From: Rahnella woolbedingensis
GTDB lineage: Bacteria; Pseudomonadota; Gammaproteobacteria; Enterobacterales; Enterobacteriaceae
NCBI RefSeq assembly: GCF_003602095.1
Contig: NZ_RAHH01000024.1
Location: forward strand, 1-64,000
Direction of reading: 5' to 3'
DNA length: 64,000 nucleotides
The notes below the pieces were generated by a model. That model ran no database searches and had not been told where the DNA came from. It saw only the letters and a program-made list of their open reading frames with translations. The translations under genes and the position numbers were made by a program. How positions within the stretch are numbered: position 1 is the stretch's first letter; every line of letters begins with the position of its first letter. Below, piece after piece: positions 30,900 through 42,896 of this stretch.

Positions 30900-33398
30900 T
30901 TAGCTTTCTGCTGACTTTTTCTTCGCACGTTTGGCTTTGGTGGCCGCAGCAATTTTTGCTGTTTTATCAGAAGGCTTCTTAGCTTTCTTCGGCTTGCCGT
31001 CTTTACCGACCGCGCCTACCGCTTTCTCTTTCTTCGGCTTGGCGGGTTTCGCGTCATCTTTACGGAACGCGCTGTCCGGCTCAAAGTTCACGTTTTTCTT
31101 ACCGGTGCGACGTCGGCCAGCATTAGCCGGTGCCGCGGAACGCATGGAACGTTCGCCGCCATTTTTAGCGCGATCACGTGCGGTTTTACCTTCACCACGT
31201 GCTTTACGGGTGCTGGAAACCAGTGCGAAATCGATTTTCCGTTCGTCCATATGTACGGCTTCAACGCGGATCTCAACGGTATCGCCAAGACGGTAAACCG
31301 CACCGGAAGACTCGCCGACCAGACGCTGGCCGATATTGTCGTAACGGTAATAATCGTTGTCGAGCGAGGACACATGTACCAGACCGTCGATGAACAGATC
31401 GTTAAGGCGTACGAAGAAACCGAAGCCGGTGACACTGGCGATCGTGCCGGTAAATACTTCTCCGACGTGATCCTGCATGAAGTCACACTTCAGCCAGTCC
31501 GCCACATTACGGGTCGCTTCGTCCGCACGGCGTTCTGCCATCGAACAATGCTCGCCGAGCTGCAACATATCTTCGTAATCACTGTGCCAGCCGCCGGTTG
31601 GCGTCCAGCGATCTTTCAGCGTGCCGTGCTCTTTCGCCAGCAAGTATTTGATAGCACGGTGAAGAGCCAGATCCGGATAACGGCGGATTGGTGAGGTGAA
31701 GTGACCATACGAACCCAACGCCAGACCGAAGTGGCCACGGTTTTCCGGATCGTAAATCGCCTGTTTCATTGAACGCAGCAGCATGGTTTGCAGCATTTCA
31801 CGGTCAGGGCGATCGGCCAGTTCATCCATGATCTGAGCATAATCTTTCGGCTCAGGCTTCATGCCACCGCCCATCACCAGACCCAGCTCACCCAGCACGC
31901 TTTTCAGCGCGGAGATATGGTCATCGCTTGGACGGTCATGCACACGGAACAGCGCCGGTTCGTTATGTTTTTCAACAAAACGCGCGGCGGCGATGTTCGC
32001 CAGGATCATGCACTCTTCAATCAGTTTGTGGGCATCGTTACGCACGGTTGGTTCGACACGTTCGATACGGCGCTCGGCATTGAAGATAAATTTCGCTTCT
32101 TCAGTTTCGAATGCGATACCGCCACGTTCTGCACGCGCCTGATCCAGCATTTTGTACATGGTGTGCAGTTCAAGCAGATGCTTCACCAGCGGCGAATATT
32201 GTTCGCGCAGTTCCGGATCGCCTTCGATGATGCGCCAGACTTTGTTGTAGGTCAGACGCGCGTGAGAGCTCATCACTGCTTCGTAGAATTTAGAGCTGGT
32301 CAGCTTGCCCTGCGCAGAGATAGTCATCTCGCAGACCATACACAGGCGGTCTACCTGCGGATTCAGGGAACACAGGCCATTGGACAGCACTTCTGGCAGC
32401 ATCGGGACAACCTGCGACGGGAAGTAAACGGACGTCGCACGGCTGCGCGCTTCATCGTCCAGCGCGGTGCCGTGACGCACGTAATAACTGACGTCGGCGA
32501 TAGCTACCCAAAGACGCCAGCCACCACCACGTTTTTTCTCGCAGTACACGGCGTCATCGAAGTCGCGCGCATCTTCACCATCAATGGTGACCAGCGGCAA
32601 ACTGCGTAAATCGACGCGGCCTTTTTTAGCTTCTTCCGGCACCTGTTCGCTCAGGTCTTCGACCTGTTTCAGAACCTGTGGCGGCCAGATATGCGGGATT
32701 TCATGGGTGCGCAGCGCGATATCTACCGCCATGCTGGTCCCCATTTTGTCGCCGAGGACTTCAACGATTTTACCGACCGCTTTGGTACGGCGCGTCGGAC
32801 GTTGTGTCAGTTCGACCACCACCATATAGCCCATGCGCGCGCCGTTTATGGCGTCGGCCGGGATCAGGATGTCAAAACTCAGACGACTGTCGTCAGGCAC
32901 CACAAAACCGGCACCAGCGTCAGTAAAGTAACGACCCACAATCTGGCTGGTTTTCGGCACCAGGACACGCACAATGCGCGCTTCGCGGCGGCCTTTACGG
33001 TCGGTGCCGACCGGTTGTGCCAGTACCACGTCGCCGTGGATGCACATTTTCATTTGCTCAGCAGAAAGATACACATCATCTTTCTTCACGCCTTCGAGGC
33101 GCAGGAAACCGTAACCATCGCGGTGACCAATAACCGTGCCTTTCAGCAGGTCCAGACGCTCCGGCAGCGCGTAGCACTGGCGGCGGGTAAAGACTAACTG
33201 GCCATCACGTTCCATCGCGCGCAGACGACGGCGCAGGGCTTCCAGCGCTTCTTCTCCGGACAGATTCAGTTCGTTACCGATCTCTTCCCGGCTGGCTGGG
33301 GTTTCGCGTTTCGCGAGGTGTTCCAGAATAAATTCACGGCTGGGAATAGGTGATTCGTATTTTTCTGCTTCTCGTTCCAGGAATGGATCTTGTGACAT
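30900..33398 (-). CDS. rnr: Ribonuclease R
   Basis: RNase R (832 residues; E. coli 813) is a 3'-to-5' exoribonuclease that degrades structured RNA and acts in trans-translation and cold stress. In order it has an N-terminal helix-turn-helix, cold-shock domains, the RNB catalytic domain ([16 protein letters not shown] with clustered aspartates, IADVSYYV), an S1 domain ([18 protein letters not shown]) and a lysine-rich tail of about 80 residues. The start at 33398 ([14 protein letters not shown]) has GGAGG upstream. The longer frame would overlap nsrR. It is the second gene of nsrR-rnr-rlmB. Confidence 0.96.
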   Translation of the reverse strand: MSQDPFLEREAEKYESPIPSREFILEHLAKRETPASREEIGNELNLSGEEALEALRRRLRAMERDGQLVFTRRQCYALPERLDLLKGTVIGHRDGYGFLRLEGVKKDDVYLSAEQMKMCIHGDVVLAQPVGTDRKGRREARIVRVLVPKTSQIVGRYFTDAGAGFVVPDDSRLSFDILIPADAINGARMGYMVVVELTQRPTRRTKAVGKIVEVLGDKMGTSMAVDIALRTHEIPHIWPPQVLKQVEDLSEQVPEEAKKGRVDLRSLPLVTIDGEDARDFDDAVYCEKKRGGGWRLWVAIADVSYYVRHGTALDDEARSRATSVYFPSQVVPMLPEVLSNGLCSLNPQVDRLCMVCEMTISAQGKLTSSKFYEAVMSSHARLTYNKVWRIIEGDPELREQYSPLVKHLLELHTMYKMLDQARAERGGIAFETEEAKFIFNAERRIERVEPTVRNDAHKLIEECMILANIAAARFVEKHNEPALFRVHDRPSDDHISALKSVLGELGLVMGGGMKPEPKDYAQIMDELADRPDREMLQTMLLRSMKQAIYDPENRGHFGLALGSYGHFTSPIRRYPDLALHRAIKYLLAKEHGTLKDRWTPTGGWHSDYEDMLQLGEHCSMAERRADEATRNVADWLKCDFMQDHVGEVFTGTIASVTGFGFFVRLNDLFIDGLVHVSSLDNDYYRYDNIGQRLVGESSGAVYRLGDTVEIRVEAVHMDERKIDFALVSSTRKARGEGKTARDRAKNGGERSMRSAAPANAGRRRTGKKNVNFEPDSAFRKDDAKPAKPKKEKAVGAVGKDGKPKKAKKPSDKTAKIAAATKAKRAKKKSAES

Positions 33399-33439
33399 AG
33401 CGGTTCCTCCGTTGTCATCAGCAGTTTGTTGAAAGTCTT

Positions 33440-33865
33440 TCATTCAACAAGCAATAATTTGTAGAGCGTTGAATTATCTTTGACCATATCGGCCAGAGTG
33501 TACTGATTCAGCTCATCAAGAAAATGTTCTACAGCAGTGTGCAGGACTTGTTTTAGCCGGCATGCGGGCGTGATATGACAAAAGTCGCTGGCGCAATTGA
33601 CCAGCGTAAGAGGTTCCAGTTCGCGCACCACGTCGCCAATGCGAATGGTCTCTGCGGGCTTACCCAGTTTGATACCCCCGTTCTTTCCCCGAACGGCAGT
33701 CACCAGGCCAGCACGGCTCAACTGATTAATGATTTTCACCATGTGGTTGCGCGATACACCGTAAACCTCGGTGACCTGCGAAATGTTGGTCATCTGATCA
33801 TCTGGCAACGAAGCCATATAAATCAATGCTCTCAAACCATAATCAGTAAAACTCGTTAACTGCAC
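33440..33865 (-). CDS. nsrR: Nitric-oxide-sensing repressor NsrR
   Basis: NsrR (141 residues) is an Rrf2-family winged-helix repressor whose Fe-S cluster is destroyed by nitric oxide, releasing NO-detoxification genes. Cluster cysteines C91, C96 and C102 ([13 protein letters not shown]) are all present, and the recognition helix is [12 protein letters not shown] (39-50). The start is the GTG at 33865, preceded by AGAGG, which gives exactly the E. coli length. An ATG at 33916 adds 17 non-conserved residues. rnr begins 41 bases downstream. Confidence 0.95.
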   Translation of the reverse strand: MQLTSFTDYGLRALIYMASLPDDQMTNISQVTEVYGVSRNHMVKIINQLSRAGLVTAVRGKNGGIKLGKPAETIRIGDVVRELEPLTLVNCASDFCHITPACRLKQVLHTAVEHFLDELNQYTLADMVKDNSTLYKLLLVE

Positions 33866-34029
33866 ACATACCTCTGGGTAGCTATTTACCCGGTCTTTCC
33901 ACGTCAGCAATGACAACAGGGTGAAGATGATTGTTTATTATGACACTTTGATGATAAACCAGCCGCGAACTTTGCAGCTAATCATTTAGATATTGGATGG
34001 TTTATGGAAAGTACACAAGAGAAGGGATT

Positions 34030-34063
34030 CAGAAAAAAATAAACCGGGCAGTTTTGCCCGGTT
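34030..34063 (-). terminator. purA terminator
   Basis: AACCGGGC (34042-34049) pairs with GCCCGGTT (34056-34063). The minus strand continues TTTATTTTTTTC. It lies 30 bases after the purA stop. Confidence 0.88.
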
Positions 34064-34093
34064 ATGACGTTTTTACGCAATCAGCTCAGGCTG

Positions 34094-35425
<1,332 letters not shown>

Positions 35426-35457
35426 CTAACATCTCACTCTGTGCTTTCCAGCACTTT

Positions 35458-35473
35458 TAGCACACGTTTGCGG
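35458..35473. promoter_or_regulatory. Candidate PurR operator upstream of purA
   Basis: The minus strand reads CCGCAAACGTGTGCTA, matching the PurR palindrome ACGCAAACGTTTGCGT at 12 of 16 bases, including the central core. E. coli purA is a known PurR target, which supports the call. Confidence 0.55.
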
Positions 35474-35536
35474 GAAAATTTTTAATTGCGTGCTACGCAT
35501 CTCAGCAAGACGTGACACCAGGGTTGTAACAAACTC

Positions 35537-35737
35537 TCAGCCACCCAGACGACTACGCAACATGTAGTAAATAACGAAGCCTGCCACCACAAGTCCCCCG
35601 CCAAAACGCCGTAAAACGTGGTCCGGAAGATTTGCCAGTGAGAGGATCATTTTTCTCCATGTTTTTGGATAAAGCATCGGCCCCAGACCTTCAAGAACCA
35701 AAACTAACGCCAGCGCCAGCCAAATTGTCGAATTCAT
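35537..35737 (-). CDS. yjeT: YjeT, small DUF2065 membrane protein
   Basis: This 66-residue inner-membrane protein has two hydrophobic segments, about 4-21 and 45-61, joined by a basic loop (KTWRKMI). It matches E. coli YjeT (65) of the DUF2065 family. Its role is unknown. It lies between hflC and purA on the same strand, as in E. coli. Confidence 0.92.
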   Translation of the reverse strand: MNSTIWLALALVLVLEGLGPMLYPKTWRKMILSLANLPDHVLRRFGGGLVVAGFVIYYMLRSRLGG

Positions 35738-35791
35738 GTTGAGTGTCTCAGTGCTTCCCTTGCGGAAAATTATACCGGTTTCAGAAAAGAC

Positions 35792-35814
35792 AAAAGGCCC
35801 ATGAAGGGCCTTTT
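35792..35814 (-). terminator. hflC terminator
   Basis: AAAAGGCCC (35792-35800) and GGGCCTTTT (35806-35814) form a 9-bp stem, followed on the minus strand by GTCTTTTCTG. It closes the long cluster that begins at nnr. Confidence 0.85.
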
Positions 35815-35831
35815 GGAAATTGCATCAGCAA

Positions 35832-36833
35832 TTATTTGATCTTTTGATCAGGTGACTTCATGAAGCGGAAGAAATCGCTGTCAGGGCTCAACACCATGAC
35901 GTCGTTACCGCTCTTGAAGCTGGCCTCGTAAGCACGCAGGCTTCGGATGAATGCGTAGAAGTCAGGATCCTGATTGAATGCATCAGCAAACAGTTTCGCC
36001 GCTTCGGCATCACCTTCACCGCGGGTGATACGGGCTGTACGTTCAGCTTCAGCCACAGTACGGGTTCTTTCGTAATCCGCAGCTGCCTGAATCTTGGTCG
36101 CCTCTTCTTTACCCTGAGAAATGTGACGCAATGCCACCGCATTACGCTCAGCGCGCATACGGTCGTAAATCGCGCTGGACACTTCTTCCGGCAAGTTGAT
36201 TTGTTTCAGACGGACATCGACAACCTGAATACCCAGCGCTGCCATGCTGTTCGGGTTCACCGCAGGCTGTTTGCCTTTGGTTTCCTGCTCAACACGTTTG
36301 GCCGCAGAGGCAATCGCATCATCAGCTTCCGTTGTCGCTTCTGGCTCATCACCTACGCTACCGGTGTTCAGCGCATCACGAACATCCATCGTCAGGCGAC
36401 CACGGGAATCGGTCACGATGTCTTTCACATCCAGACGACCAATTTCAGAACGCAGACGGTCACTGAATTTACGTTTCAGCAGAATTTCTGCCTGAGACAC
36501 ATCACCACCGCCTGTTGCCAGGTAGTAGCGGCTGAAATCACTGATACGCCATTTCAGGTAAGAATCGACGATTAAGTCTTTCTTCTCGCTGGTTACAAAG
36601 CGGTCAGCCTGGTTGTCCATGGTCTGAATACGCGCGTCGAGCATTTTAATGGATTCCACAAATGGAACTTTAAAATGCAGGCCCGGTGCGTACACCAGCG
36701 GTTTGTTATCGCTGTCACGCAGGACTTTACCGAAACGCAGCACGATCCCGCGCTGACCTTCCTGAACAACAAACAGTGAGGCATAAAGCGCCACCAGCAC
36801 CACAACGACGATAAGTAAAAATGACTTACGCAT
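35832..36833 (-). CDS. hflC: FtsH protease modulator HflC
   Basis: HflC (333 residues) is a prohibitin/SPFH-family membrane protein. With HflK it forms a large cage around FtsH and limits its proteolysis. A membrane anchor is at residues 5-22 (LLIVVVVLVALYASLFVV), followed by the SPFH domain and a helical region ending FMKSPDQKIK. It starts 2 bases after the hflK stop, so the partners are translationally coupled. Confidence 0.96.
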   Translation of the reverse strand: MRKSFLLIVVVVLVALYASLFVVQEGQRGIVLRFGKVLRDSDNKPLVYAPGLHFKVPFVESIKMLDARIQTMDNQADRFVTSEKKDLIVDSYLKWRISDFSRYYLATGGGDVSQAEILLKRKFSDRLRSEIGRLDVKDIVTDSRGRLTMDVRDALNTGSVGDEPEATTEADDAIASAAKRVEQETKGKQPAVNPNSMAALGIQVVDVRLKQINLPEEVSSAIYDRMRAERNAVALRHISQGKEEATKIQAAADYERTRTVAEAERTARITRGEGDAEAAKLFADAFNQDPDFYAFIRSLRAYEASFKSGNDVMVLSPDSDFFRFMKSPDQKIK

Positions 36834-36835
36834 TG

Positions 36836-38143
36836 TTATTCTCTCCCTACGCGAAGTGTATCGTCACGCTGTGCGTTTGCACGGCGCTGGTCCATGACAC
36901 TGCCAGACGAACGGGAACTGCTGGTACCGGCACTGCTTTTGCCATTACTGCTGGTTAAACCCGGAACGGAAGGCAACAAACCTGATTCATCATTTTTGCT
37001 GGTGTCATTGGCTGCTGCATTGCCGCCACGCAGCATCTGATCCAGCGGTAATACCATCAGGTTATTCCCTTTGTCACTCACCAGAACTTTACGGGTGTGA
37101 CTGAGGACTTTTTCCATGGTTTCAATATAGAGGCGCTCACGGGTGATTTCCGGCGCGGCTTTATATTCAGGTAACAGTTTGGAGAAACGGGCAACTTCAC
37201 CCTGTGCTTCCAGAACAGTACGATCTTTATAAGCTTTTGCGTCTTCCAGTAAGCGTTGTGCTTCACCGTTTGCCAGAGGCTGGATCTGGTTCGCGTAAGC
37301 TTCTGCTTCACGAATAGACTGTTGCTCTCTTTCACGGGCTGCAATCGCGTTATCGAAGGAAGCTTTCACTTCTTCCGGCGGACGCGCAGTCTGGAAGTTG
37401 ACGTCCTGAATGGTGATCCCCATTTTGTACGGACGAATAGTTTCTTCCAGTACTCGTTGGGTATCGCTACGCACGGTGGTACGGCCTTCAGTCAGGATTT
37501 TATCCATCGTGTATTTACCGATAACGCCACGTAATGCGCTGTCCGTTGCCTGGCTCAGGCTGTCGTCAGGGTTGGCGACGCTGAACAGATAGGCTTCAGG
37601 ATCCGTCACGCGGTACTGTACGTTCATTTCAACGCGCACCACGTTTTCGTCAGAGGTCAGCATCACGCCAGATGCAGCAAGCTCACGTACCGATTCTACG
37701 TTGACTGCGCGGACCTGGTCGACGAAGGTTGGTTTCCAGTTCAGGCCCGGCTCAACCAGATGGCTGAACTTACCAAAACGGGTCACAACGCCACGTTCGG
37801 CTTCTTTAATGGTATAGAAACCTGTTGCAGCCCAGATAACCACCACCGCTGCGACCGCGATGCCGGCAATCCGTGTGCCACTCATTCCATGACCGGAACC
37901 CGTTGGCGTACCGTTATTATTGCTGCCGTTGTTATTATTGTTGCCTGAACCTTTTCCACCGAAACCACCCAGCTTTTTGCTGAGTTTACGGAAGATATCA
38001 TCCAGATCAGGTGGCCCCTGATTGCGGCCGCCCTTGTTGTCATTATTTCCACCAGAATTTCCACCAGAGTTGCCGCTATTATTATTGCTGCTGCCCCAGG
38101 GGTCGCGGTCCTGTCCGTTATTACCGGGCTGATTCCACGCCAT
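36836..38143 (-). CDS. hflK: FtsH protease modulator HflK
   Basis: HflK (435 residues; E. coli 419) is the SPFH partner of HflC. The first 85 residues are unusually rich in asparagine and glycine (runs such as GNNNNNGSNNNG). A membrane segment spans about 95-114 (IAGIAVAAVVVIWAATGFY), followed by the SPFH domain and coiled coil, with a serine-rich tail. GGAG precedes the ATG. It lies 33 bases after hflX. Confidence 0.95.
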   Translation of the reverse strand: MAWNQPGNNGQDRDPWGSSNNNSGNSGGNSGGNNDNKGGRNQGPPDLDDIFRKLSKKLGGFGGKGSGNNNNNGSNNNGTPTGSGHGMSGTRIAGIAVAAVVVIWAATGFYTIKEAERGVVTRFGKFSHLVEPGLNWKPTFVDQVRAVNVESVRELAASGVMLTSDENVVRVEMNVQYRVTDPEAYLFSVANPDDSLSQATDSALRGVIGKYTMDKILTEGRTTVRSDTQRVLEETIRPYKMGITIQDVNFQTARPPEEVKASFDNAIAAREREQQSIREAEAYANQIQPLANGEAQRLLEDAKAYKDRTVLEAQGEVARFSKLLPEYKAAPEITRERLYIETMEKVLSHTRKVLVSDKGNNLMVLPLDQMLRGGNAAANDTSKNDESGLLPSVPGLTSSNGKSSAGTSSSRSSGSVMDQRRANAQRDDTLRVGRE

Positions 38144-38176
38144 GTTATAGCTCCATTATTCTATGATTGGTGTTCT

Positions 38177-39481
38177 TCAGGCCAAATCAGACAGGCTCTG
38201 GTTGCGGACATAGCTTTCCAGTTCCTGCTCTTGTTTGCAGAGGCGGCGCCAGTCAACGATGGGCATTCGCACCATCAGACCAATACTGCCATCCTCTTCA
38301 ATCCATTCTTTTTCAATTGCCTGAAGCTGGTAAAAACGGCTACGAAGGCGGCCTGCTTCCGGCGGCAAGCACAATTCATGCTGCGCGATTTCGCCAGAGA
38401 GTCGCTCCGTTAATGCCAGAAAAAGCAACGGAATGCCTTCACCTGTCACGGCTGATAGCCAAACTCTGACAGGTAAATTCTCCTCGTTGCGGTCGATACG
38501 CGGGACAAAATCATCCAGCATATCTATTTTATTCATCACTAACAGCGCAGGAATTTCATCTGCTTCGATCTCTGCCAGCACCGTATTCACCGCGTCAATA
38601 TTCTCCTGAACACGGATGTCCGCTGCATCAATAACATGTAATAACAGAGATGCCTGTCGGGTTTCCTGCAACGTTGCTTTAAAGGCCGCAACCAAATCAT
38701 GGGGCAGGTGACGAATAAACCCTACGGTGTCCGCCAAAACTGTCTCCCCGACATCTGCCACCATAATGCGGCGCAGCGTAGGATCGAGCGTAGCAAACAA
38801 CTGATTGGCCACATAAACATCGGCCTGAGTAACACGGTTAAAGAGTGTGGACTTCCCGGCGTTGGTATATCCAACCAAAGACACCGTCGGAATATCCGCA
38901 CGAACGCGTGAACGGCGACCCTGTTCACGCTGCTTAGCCACTTTTTCAAGACGGCTGAGGATTAAAGTGATTCTGTCGCGCAATAAACGGCGGTCAGTTT
39001 CGAGCTGGGTTTCACCCGGACCACGTGCGCCAATACCGCCGCCCTGTCGTTCAAGGTGCGTCCAGCCGCGAACCAGTCGGGTAGCAATGTGGCGTAATTG
39101 CGCCAGTTCTACTTGTAACTTACCTTCGTGTGTTCGGGCCCGCTGGGCAAAAATATCTAATATCAATCCGGTGCGGTCGACAACGCGACATTCGCATAAG
39201 GCTTCCAGGTTTCTTTCCTGGCCGGGGGACAAGGCGTGATCAAACAGGATGACAGAGGCGCCCGTTGCTTTGACGGCATCTGCGATTTCTTGGGCCTTTC
39301 CTTCACCGACAAAGTATTTTGGGTGCGGTGCCTTACGGCTCCCGGTGACGACTTGCAACGCCTCTACACCTGCAGAAGAAACCAGCGATTCAAATTCGCT
39401 CAGGTCTTCCGTGTCTTTGTCTTGCGAGAAATAGATATGAACCAGTACGGCCTGCTCACCGGCTTCATAACGGTCAAACAA
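38177..39481 (-). CDS. hflX: Ribosome-splitting GTPase HflX
   Basis: HflX (434 residues; E. coli 426) rescues and splits ribosomes under heat stress. The N-terminal HflX domain includes KAPHPKYFVGEGK, and a helical linker has RGWTHLERQGGGIG. The GTPase domain has GYTNAGKST (G1), TVGFIRHLP (after G3) and NKID (G4). The start codon is TTG at 39481 with GAGG eight bases upstream. The next residues FDRYEAGEQAVLVH equal the E. coli N-terminus. Confidence 0.94.
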   Translation of the reverse strand: MFDRYEAGEQAVLVHIYFSQDKDTEDLSEFESLVSSAGVEALQVVTGSRKAPHPKYFVGEGKAQEIADAVKATGASVILFDHALSPGQERNLEALCECRVVDRTGLILDIFAQRARTHEGKLQVELAQLRHIATRLVRGWTHLERQGGGIGARGPGETQLETDRRLLRDRITLILSRLEKVAKQREQGRRSRVRADIPTVSLVGYTNAGKSTLFNRVTQADVYVANQLFATLDPTLRRIMVADVGETVLADTVGFIRHLPHDLVAAFKATLQETRQASLLLHVIDAADIRVQENIDAVNTVLAEIEADEIPALLVMNKIDMLDDFVPRIDRNEENLPVRVWLSAVTGEGIPLLFLALTERLSGEIAQHELCLPPEAGRLRSRFYQLQAIEKEWIEEDGSIGLMVRMPIVDWRRLCKQEQELESYVRNQSLSDLA

Positions 39482-39579
39482 GCTTGCGACCTCTCATTTG
39501 GGAAAAATTCGCCAGCCGGGGGTACATAAGCATAATCGGAATACTTATGAACCCCTTCGTGGTTGACCAACGTTGCGCT

Positions 39580-39888
39580 TTATTCAGCGTCATCGTTTTC
39601 CTGCTGCGGCTGTTGCGCAGACGGAGTACTACCTTGGTGATAATTGCTAGTGCTGCCCGAACCTGGATTATTGCTATGGTGTGACACCGGGCGGGAAGGC
39701 ACTACGGTGGAGATAGCGTGTTTATACACCATCTGGCTTACCGTATTTTTTAACAGAATGACAAACTGGTCAAAAGACTCAATCTGGCCTTGCAGCTTAA
39801 TACCATTCACCAAGTAAATAGAAACCGGAACACGTTCACGACGCAATGCGTTCAGGAACGGATCTTGCAAAGATTGCCCCTTAGCCAT
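39580..39888 (-). CDS. hfq: RNA chaperone Hfq
   Basis: Hfq (102 residues, exactly the E. coli length) is the hexameric Sm-like protein that pairs small RNAs with mRNAs. The Sm core is fully conserved ([20 protein letters not shown] to [13 protein letters not shown]). The glutamine/asparagine-rich tail ends in the acidic tip ENDDAE. It follows miaA by 114 bases, where hfq promoters are known in E. coli. Confidence 0.98.
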   Translation of the reverse strand: MAKGQSLQDPFLNALRRERVPVSIYLVNGIKLQGQIESFDQFVILLKNTVSQMVYKHAISTVVPSRPVSHHSNNPGSGSTSNYHQGSTPSAQQPQQENDDAE

Positions 39889-40002
39889 TCTATCTTTTCC
39901 TTATTAGTTTGTTGTTTGTAACTTTGAGCCTATCGGCTCGAAAATAAATCACATAAAAAATTTGCGCGCTGAGTACTCATCAATTGTACACAATCACCCA
40001 AC

Positions 40003-40944
40003 CTATGCACTAACAACCTGAATTACACGGTTTAAGGCCTCTTCTGGCTTCTCAGAATCGAGCCATTCGACACCCTCCCAACCCCGCAACCAGGTCATCT
40101 GACGTTTGGCCAGCTGTCGTGTCGCGCAAACACCACGATAAACCATTTCATCGTAATCGAATTCACCAGAAAGATATGACCACATCTGGCGATAGCCTAC
40201 ACAGCGAATAGAAGGCAAATCGGTATGCAAATCGCCCCGAGCTATCAGCGTCTTGACTTCATCTTCAAAACCATTGGACAACATCTGACTAAAACGTTCC
40301 TCGATCCGCGTATGTAATAATTCACGGCGGGTCGGTGCAATCGCAAACTGATGAACGCGATAGGGCAATGTTTCACCCGAAATTTTAGTCAGTTCCGTTA
40401 AAGTTTTACCCGAAATAAAAAAAACTTCCAGTGCTCTGGACAGTCTCTGCGGATCATTCGGATGAATTCGCATTGCCGCCACGGGATCTATCTCGCGCAA
40501 TTGGTCATGAAGTGCTTCCCAACCCTGCTCCGCCGCCTGCTTTTCGATACGTTCACGAACCTCAGGGTCAGCCGGTGGCAGCGGGGAAAGTCCTTCAAGC
40601 AATGCCTTGAAATAAAGCATAGTCCCACCTACCAATAACGGGATCTTATTGCGTGAGGTTATTTCCGCCATTTCGCGTAATGCGTCGCGACGAAAGTCAG
40701 CGGCGGAATAAGCCTCGGCCGGATCCAGAATGTCGATCAGGCGGTGCGGCGCCTGCGCCAGTTCTTCCGCCGTCGGCTTGGCTGTGCCGATATCCATCCC
40801 ACGATAGATTAAAGCAGAGTCCACGCTGACTAACTCAACAGGAAGATGGTTCATCAGCGACATCGCAAGTGCCGTTTTACCGGATGCGGTCGGCCCCATA
40901 ATAAAAATCGCCGGGGGTGCGGAGTTTTTTTCAGAATCAGTCAT
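40003..40944 (-). CDS. miaA: tRNA dimethylallyltransferase MiaA
   Basis: MiaA (313 residues; E. coli 316) adds the isopentenyl group to A37 of tRNAs reading UNN codons. The P loop GPTASGKT is at 17-24, and [16 protein letters not shown] and the LVGGTMLYF motif follow. The start at 40944 ([12 protein letters not shown]) overlaps the mutL end by 8 bases. An ATG at 40977 would lengthen the overlap and add residues not found in homologues. Confidence 0.95.
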   Translation of the reverse strand: MTDSEKNSAPPAIFIMGPTASGKTALAMSLMNHLPVELVSVDSALIYRGMDIGTAKPTAEELAQAPHRLIDILDPAEAYSAADFRRDALREMAEITSRNKIPLLVGGTMLYFKALLEGLSPLPPADPEVRERIEKQAAEQGWEALHDQLREIDPVAAMRIHPNDPQRLSRALEVFFISGKTLTELTKISGETLPYRVHQFAIAPTRRELLHTRIEERFSQMLSNGFEDEVKTLIARGDLHTDLPSIRCVGYRQMWSYLSGEFDYDEMVYRGVCATRQLAKRQMTWLRGWEGVEWLDSEKPEEALNRVIQVVSA

Positions 40945-42862
40945 GCTTAAAAGCCGCCAGCGCGGGCTGTAAATCAAGAGGTTGCAGAAGTCCGGACGGA
41001 GGCGATTTCACCAACTGCGGGCAAAGACGCTCAACATCCGTGAGTAATTGTATAGCTTGTGAAATCGTCCAGACCTCGTGCCCGCAGCCACAGTGGCGGG
41101 CAAACCACATGGCTACCGCATCAGAAGTCACCTCCTGCTGAACAGCAAGGTAACCTAACAGATCAGGTATCAACTTTTGTAAATTTTGTTGGCGTAATGG
41201 TAAAGGTACCGCGCGAACCGTCACACGATGCGACTCATTGAGCATTTCTAAACCAAAATGCTGCAATAACGACTGATGGCGTACCAGGACAACGGCCTCT
41301 TCTTTACTCACATTCAGTTTCAGCGGGATCAAAAGCGGCTGCGGGCGTAACCCTTCTTCCGGAGGCGTCAGCTGCGCCCATTTAAGCCAGCGATCGGCCA
41401 CCGGCAATGACAGCAGCACCAGCTGTTTGCCATGCTCAAGCAAGGCATATTCCGTCGAACAGACCGTCAGTACCCGTCCGAAACTCTGGCTGTGTGATTC
41501 CAGCGCTGGTTCAGCCAGTGTACGGGCCGCAGTTGCAGCAGGCTTAGTGGGCTGTGTCGCGACCGGCGAAGGTTCCTGTAAAGAAAATAACTCAGGGGCG
41601 GACTGCAACAAACGCCCGTAAGCCTTGCTTTCAGAAGGATTATAAGCCGGTTCATTGCTGCGAAAAACGGCTTCGCGTGGCTGGCTGGCACGTGCCGTTT
41701 CAGGAAACACATTTTCACGCGGCGCGCTGTTTTCACGTTCACGCACGGGTGATGATTTACGTTCTGCCGGTTGCGAGAAATGGTTTCCGCCCGCGGCCTG
41801 ACGGTTTTCCTGCTGCCAGCGCGGCGTATCCTCCTGCAACTGCGGTTCATCCAGCACAGGCGCACCCGCCTGCTGCAATACGGACATCACCGCCTGATAA
41901 ATAAAATCATGCACCAGCCGTGACTGATGGAAACGCACTTCGTGTTTTGCCGGATGCACATTCACATCCACCTGATGCGGATCGACATCCAGATAAAGTA
42001 CATACGCGGGCTGCTGATCGTCTTTCAGCTGATCCTGATATGCCTGGCGGATCGCGTGATTTATCAGACGATCTTTCATCATGCGGTTATTCACGTAGCA
42101 ATACTGCATGTCCGTCAGGTTGCGCGAACCAGCCGGATCCGCCACCCAACCGCGTATCGCCAAATCGCCGTGACTCCATTCCACTTCCAGCGCGTGCTCG
42201 ACAAACGTCGGGCTGCAAATGCTCGCCAGACGGCGGGAAAACTGCGAGGGATCTTTGACCGCGCGATACTGACGAATGAGTTTGCCGTTGTGGCTGAGAT
42301 TGACGGACACGTCAAAGCGCGCCAGCGCAATCCGGCGGACGACTTCATCAATATGAGTAAATTCGGTTTTTTCGGTGCGCATGAACTTGCGGCGGGCGGG
42401 TGTGTTGTAGAACAAATCCAGCACTTCCACGGTCGAGCCCTGCGGATGCGCCGCCGGTTTGACCGTGACCGCCATATCGCGCCCTTCGGCGTAGGCCTGC
42501 CAGGCCTCGTTTTGTTCAGCCGTGCGTGATGTCAGGATAAGGCGCGAAACTGAGCTGATACTCGCCAGCGCTTCGCCGCGAAAGCCAAGACTGAGAATAG
42601 CTTCGAGATCGTCAAGACAGGTGATTTTACTGGTGGCATGACGCGCCAGCGCCAGAGCCAGATCGTCTTTGCTAATCCCGCAGCCATTATCGCGAATGCG
42701 GATAAGCTTGGCACCACCGCGATCGATATCAATGTCGATGCGCGTAGCGCCCGCATCAAGGCTGTTTTCCACCAGCTCTTTCACCACGGAAGCCGGCCTT
42801 TCGACAACTTCGCCCGCTGCTATCTGGTTAGCAAGTTGCGGCGGCAGTACCTTGATCGGCAT
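40937..42862 (-). CDS. mutL: DNA mismatch repair protein MutL
   Basis: MutL (641 residues; E. coli 615) couples MutS mismatch recognition to MutH nicking and UvrD. The GHKL ATPase motifs are intact: [30 protein letters not shown] and the region around TPARRKF. A variable proline/glutamate-rich linker spans about 335-440 and the C-terminal dimerization domain follows. No endonuclease motif (DQHAxxER) is seen, as expected in species with MutH. It overlaps miaA and follows amiB by 34 bases. Confidence 0.96.
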   Translation of the reverse strand: MPIKVLPPQLANQIAAGEVVERPASVVKELVENSLDAGATRIDIDIDRGGAKLIRIRDNGCGISKDDLALALARHATSKITCLDDLEAILSLGFRGEALASISSVSRLILTSRTAEQNEAWQAYAEGRDMAVTVKPAAHPQGSTVEVLDLFYNTPARRKFMRTEKTEFTHIDEVVRRIALARFDVSVNLSHNGKLIRQYRAVKDPSQFSRRLASICSPTFVEHALEVEWSHGDLAIRGWVADPAGSRNLTDMQYCYVNNRMMKDRLINHAIRQAYQDQLKDDQQPAYVLYLDVDPHQVDVNVHPAKHEVRFHQSRLVHDFIYQAVMSVLQQAGAPVLDEPQLQEDTPRWQQENRQAAGGNHFSQPAERKSSPVRERENSAPRENVFPETARASQPREAVFRSNEPAYNPSESKAYGRLLQSAPELFSLQEPSPVATQPTKPAATAARTLAEPALESHSQSFGRVLTVCSTEYALLEHGKQLVLLSLPVADRWLKWAQLTPPEEGLRPQPLLIPLKLNVSKEEAVVLVRHQSLLQHFGLEMLNESHRVTVRAVPLPLRQQNLQKLIPDLLGYLAVQQEVTSDAVAMWFARHCGCGHEVWTISQAIQLLTDVERLCPQLVKSPPSGLLQPLDLQPALAAFKHD

Positions 42863-42896
42863 AGCGGCTCCTGTGGCTGGCGGTCATAAACCGCCC

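Noticed and set aside
31788-32609. 273-codon open frame antisense to rnr
   Set aside because: Shadow of the RNB domain; no recognisable motifs.
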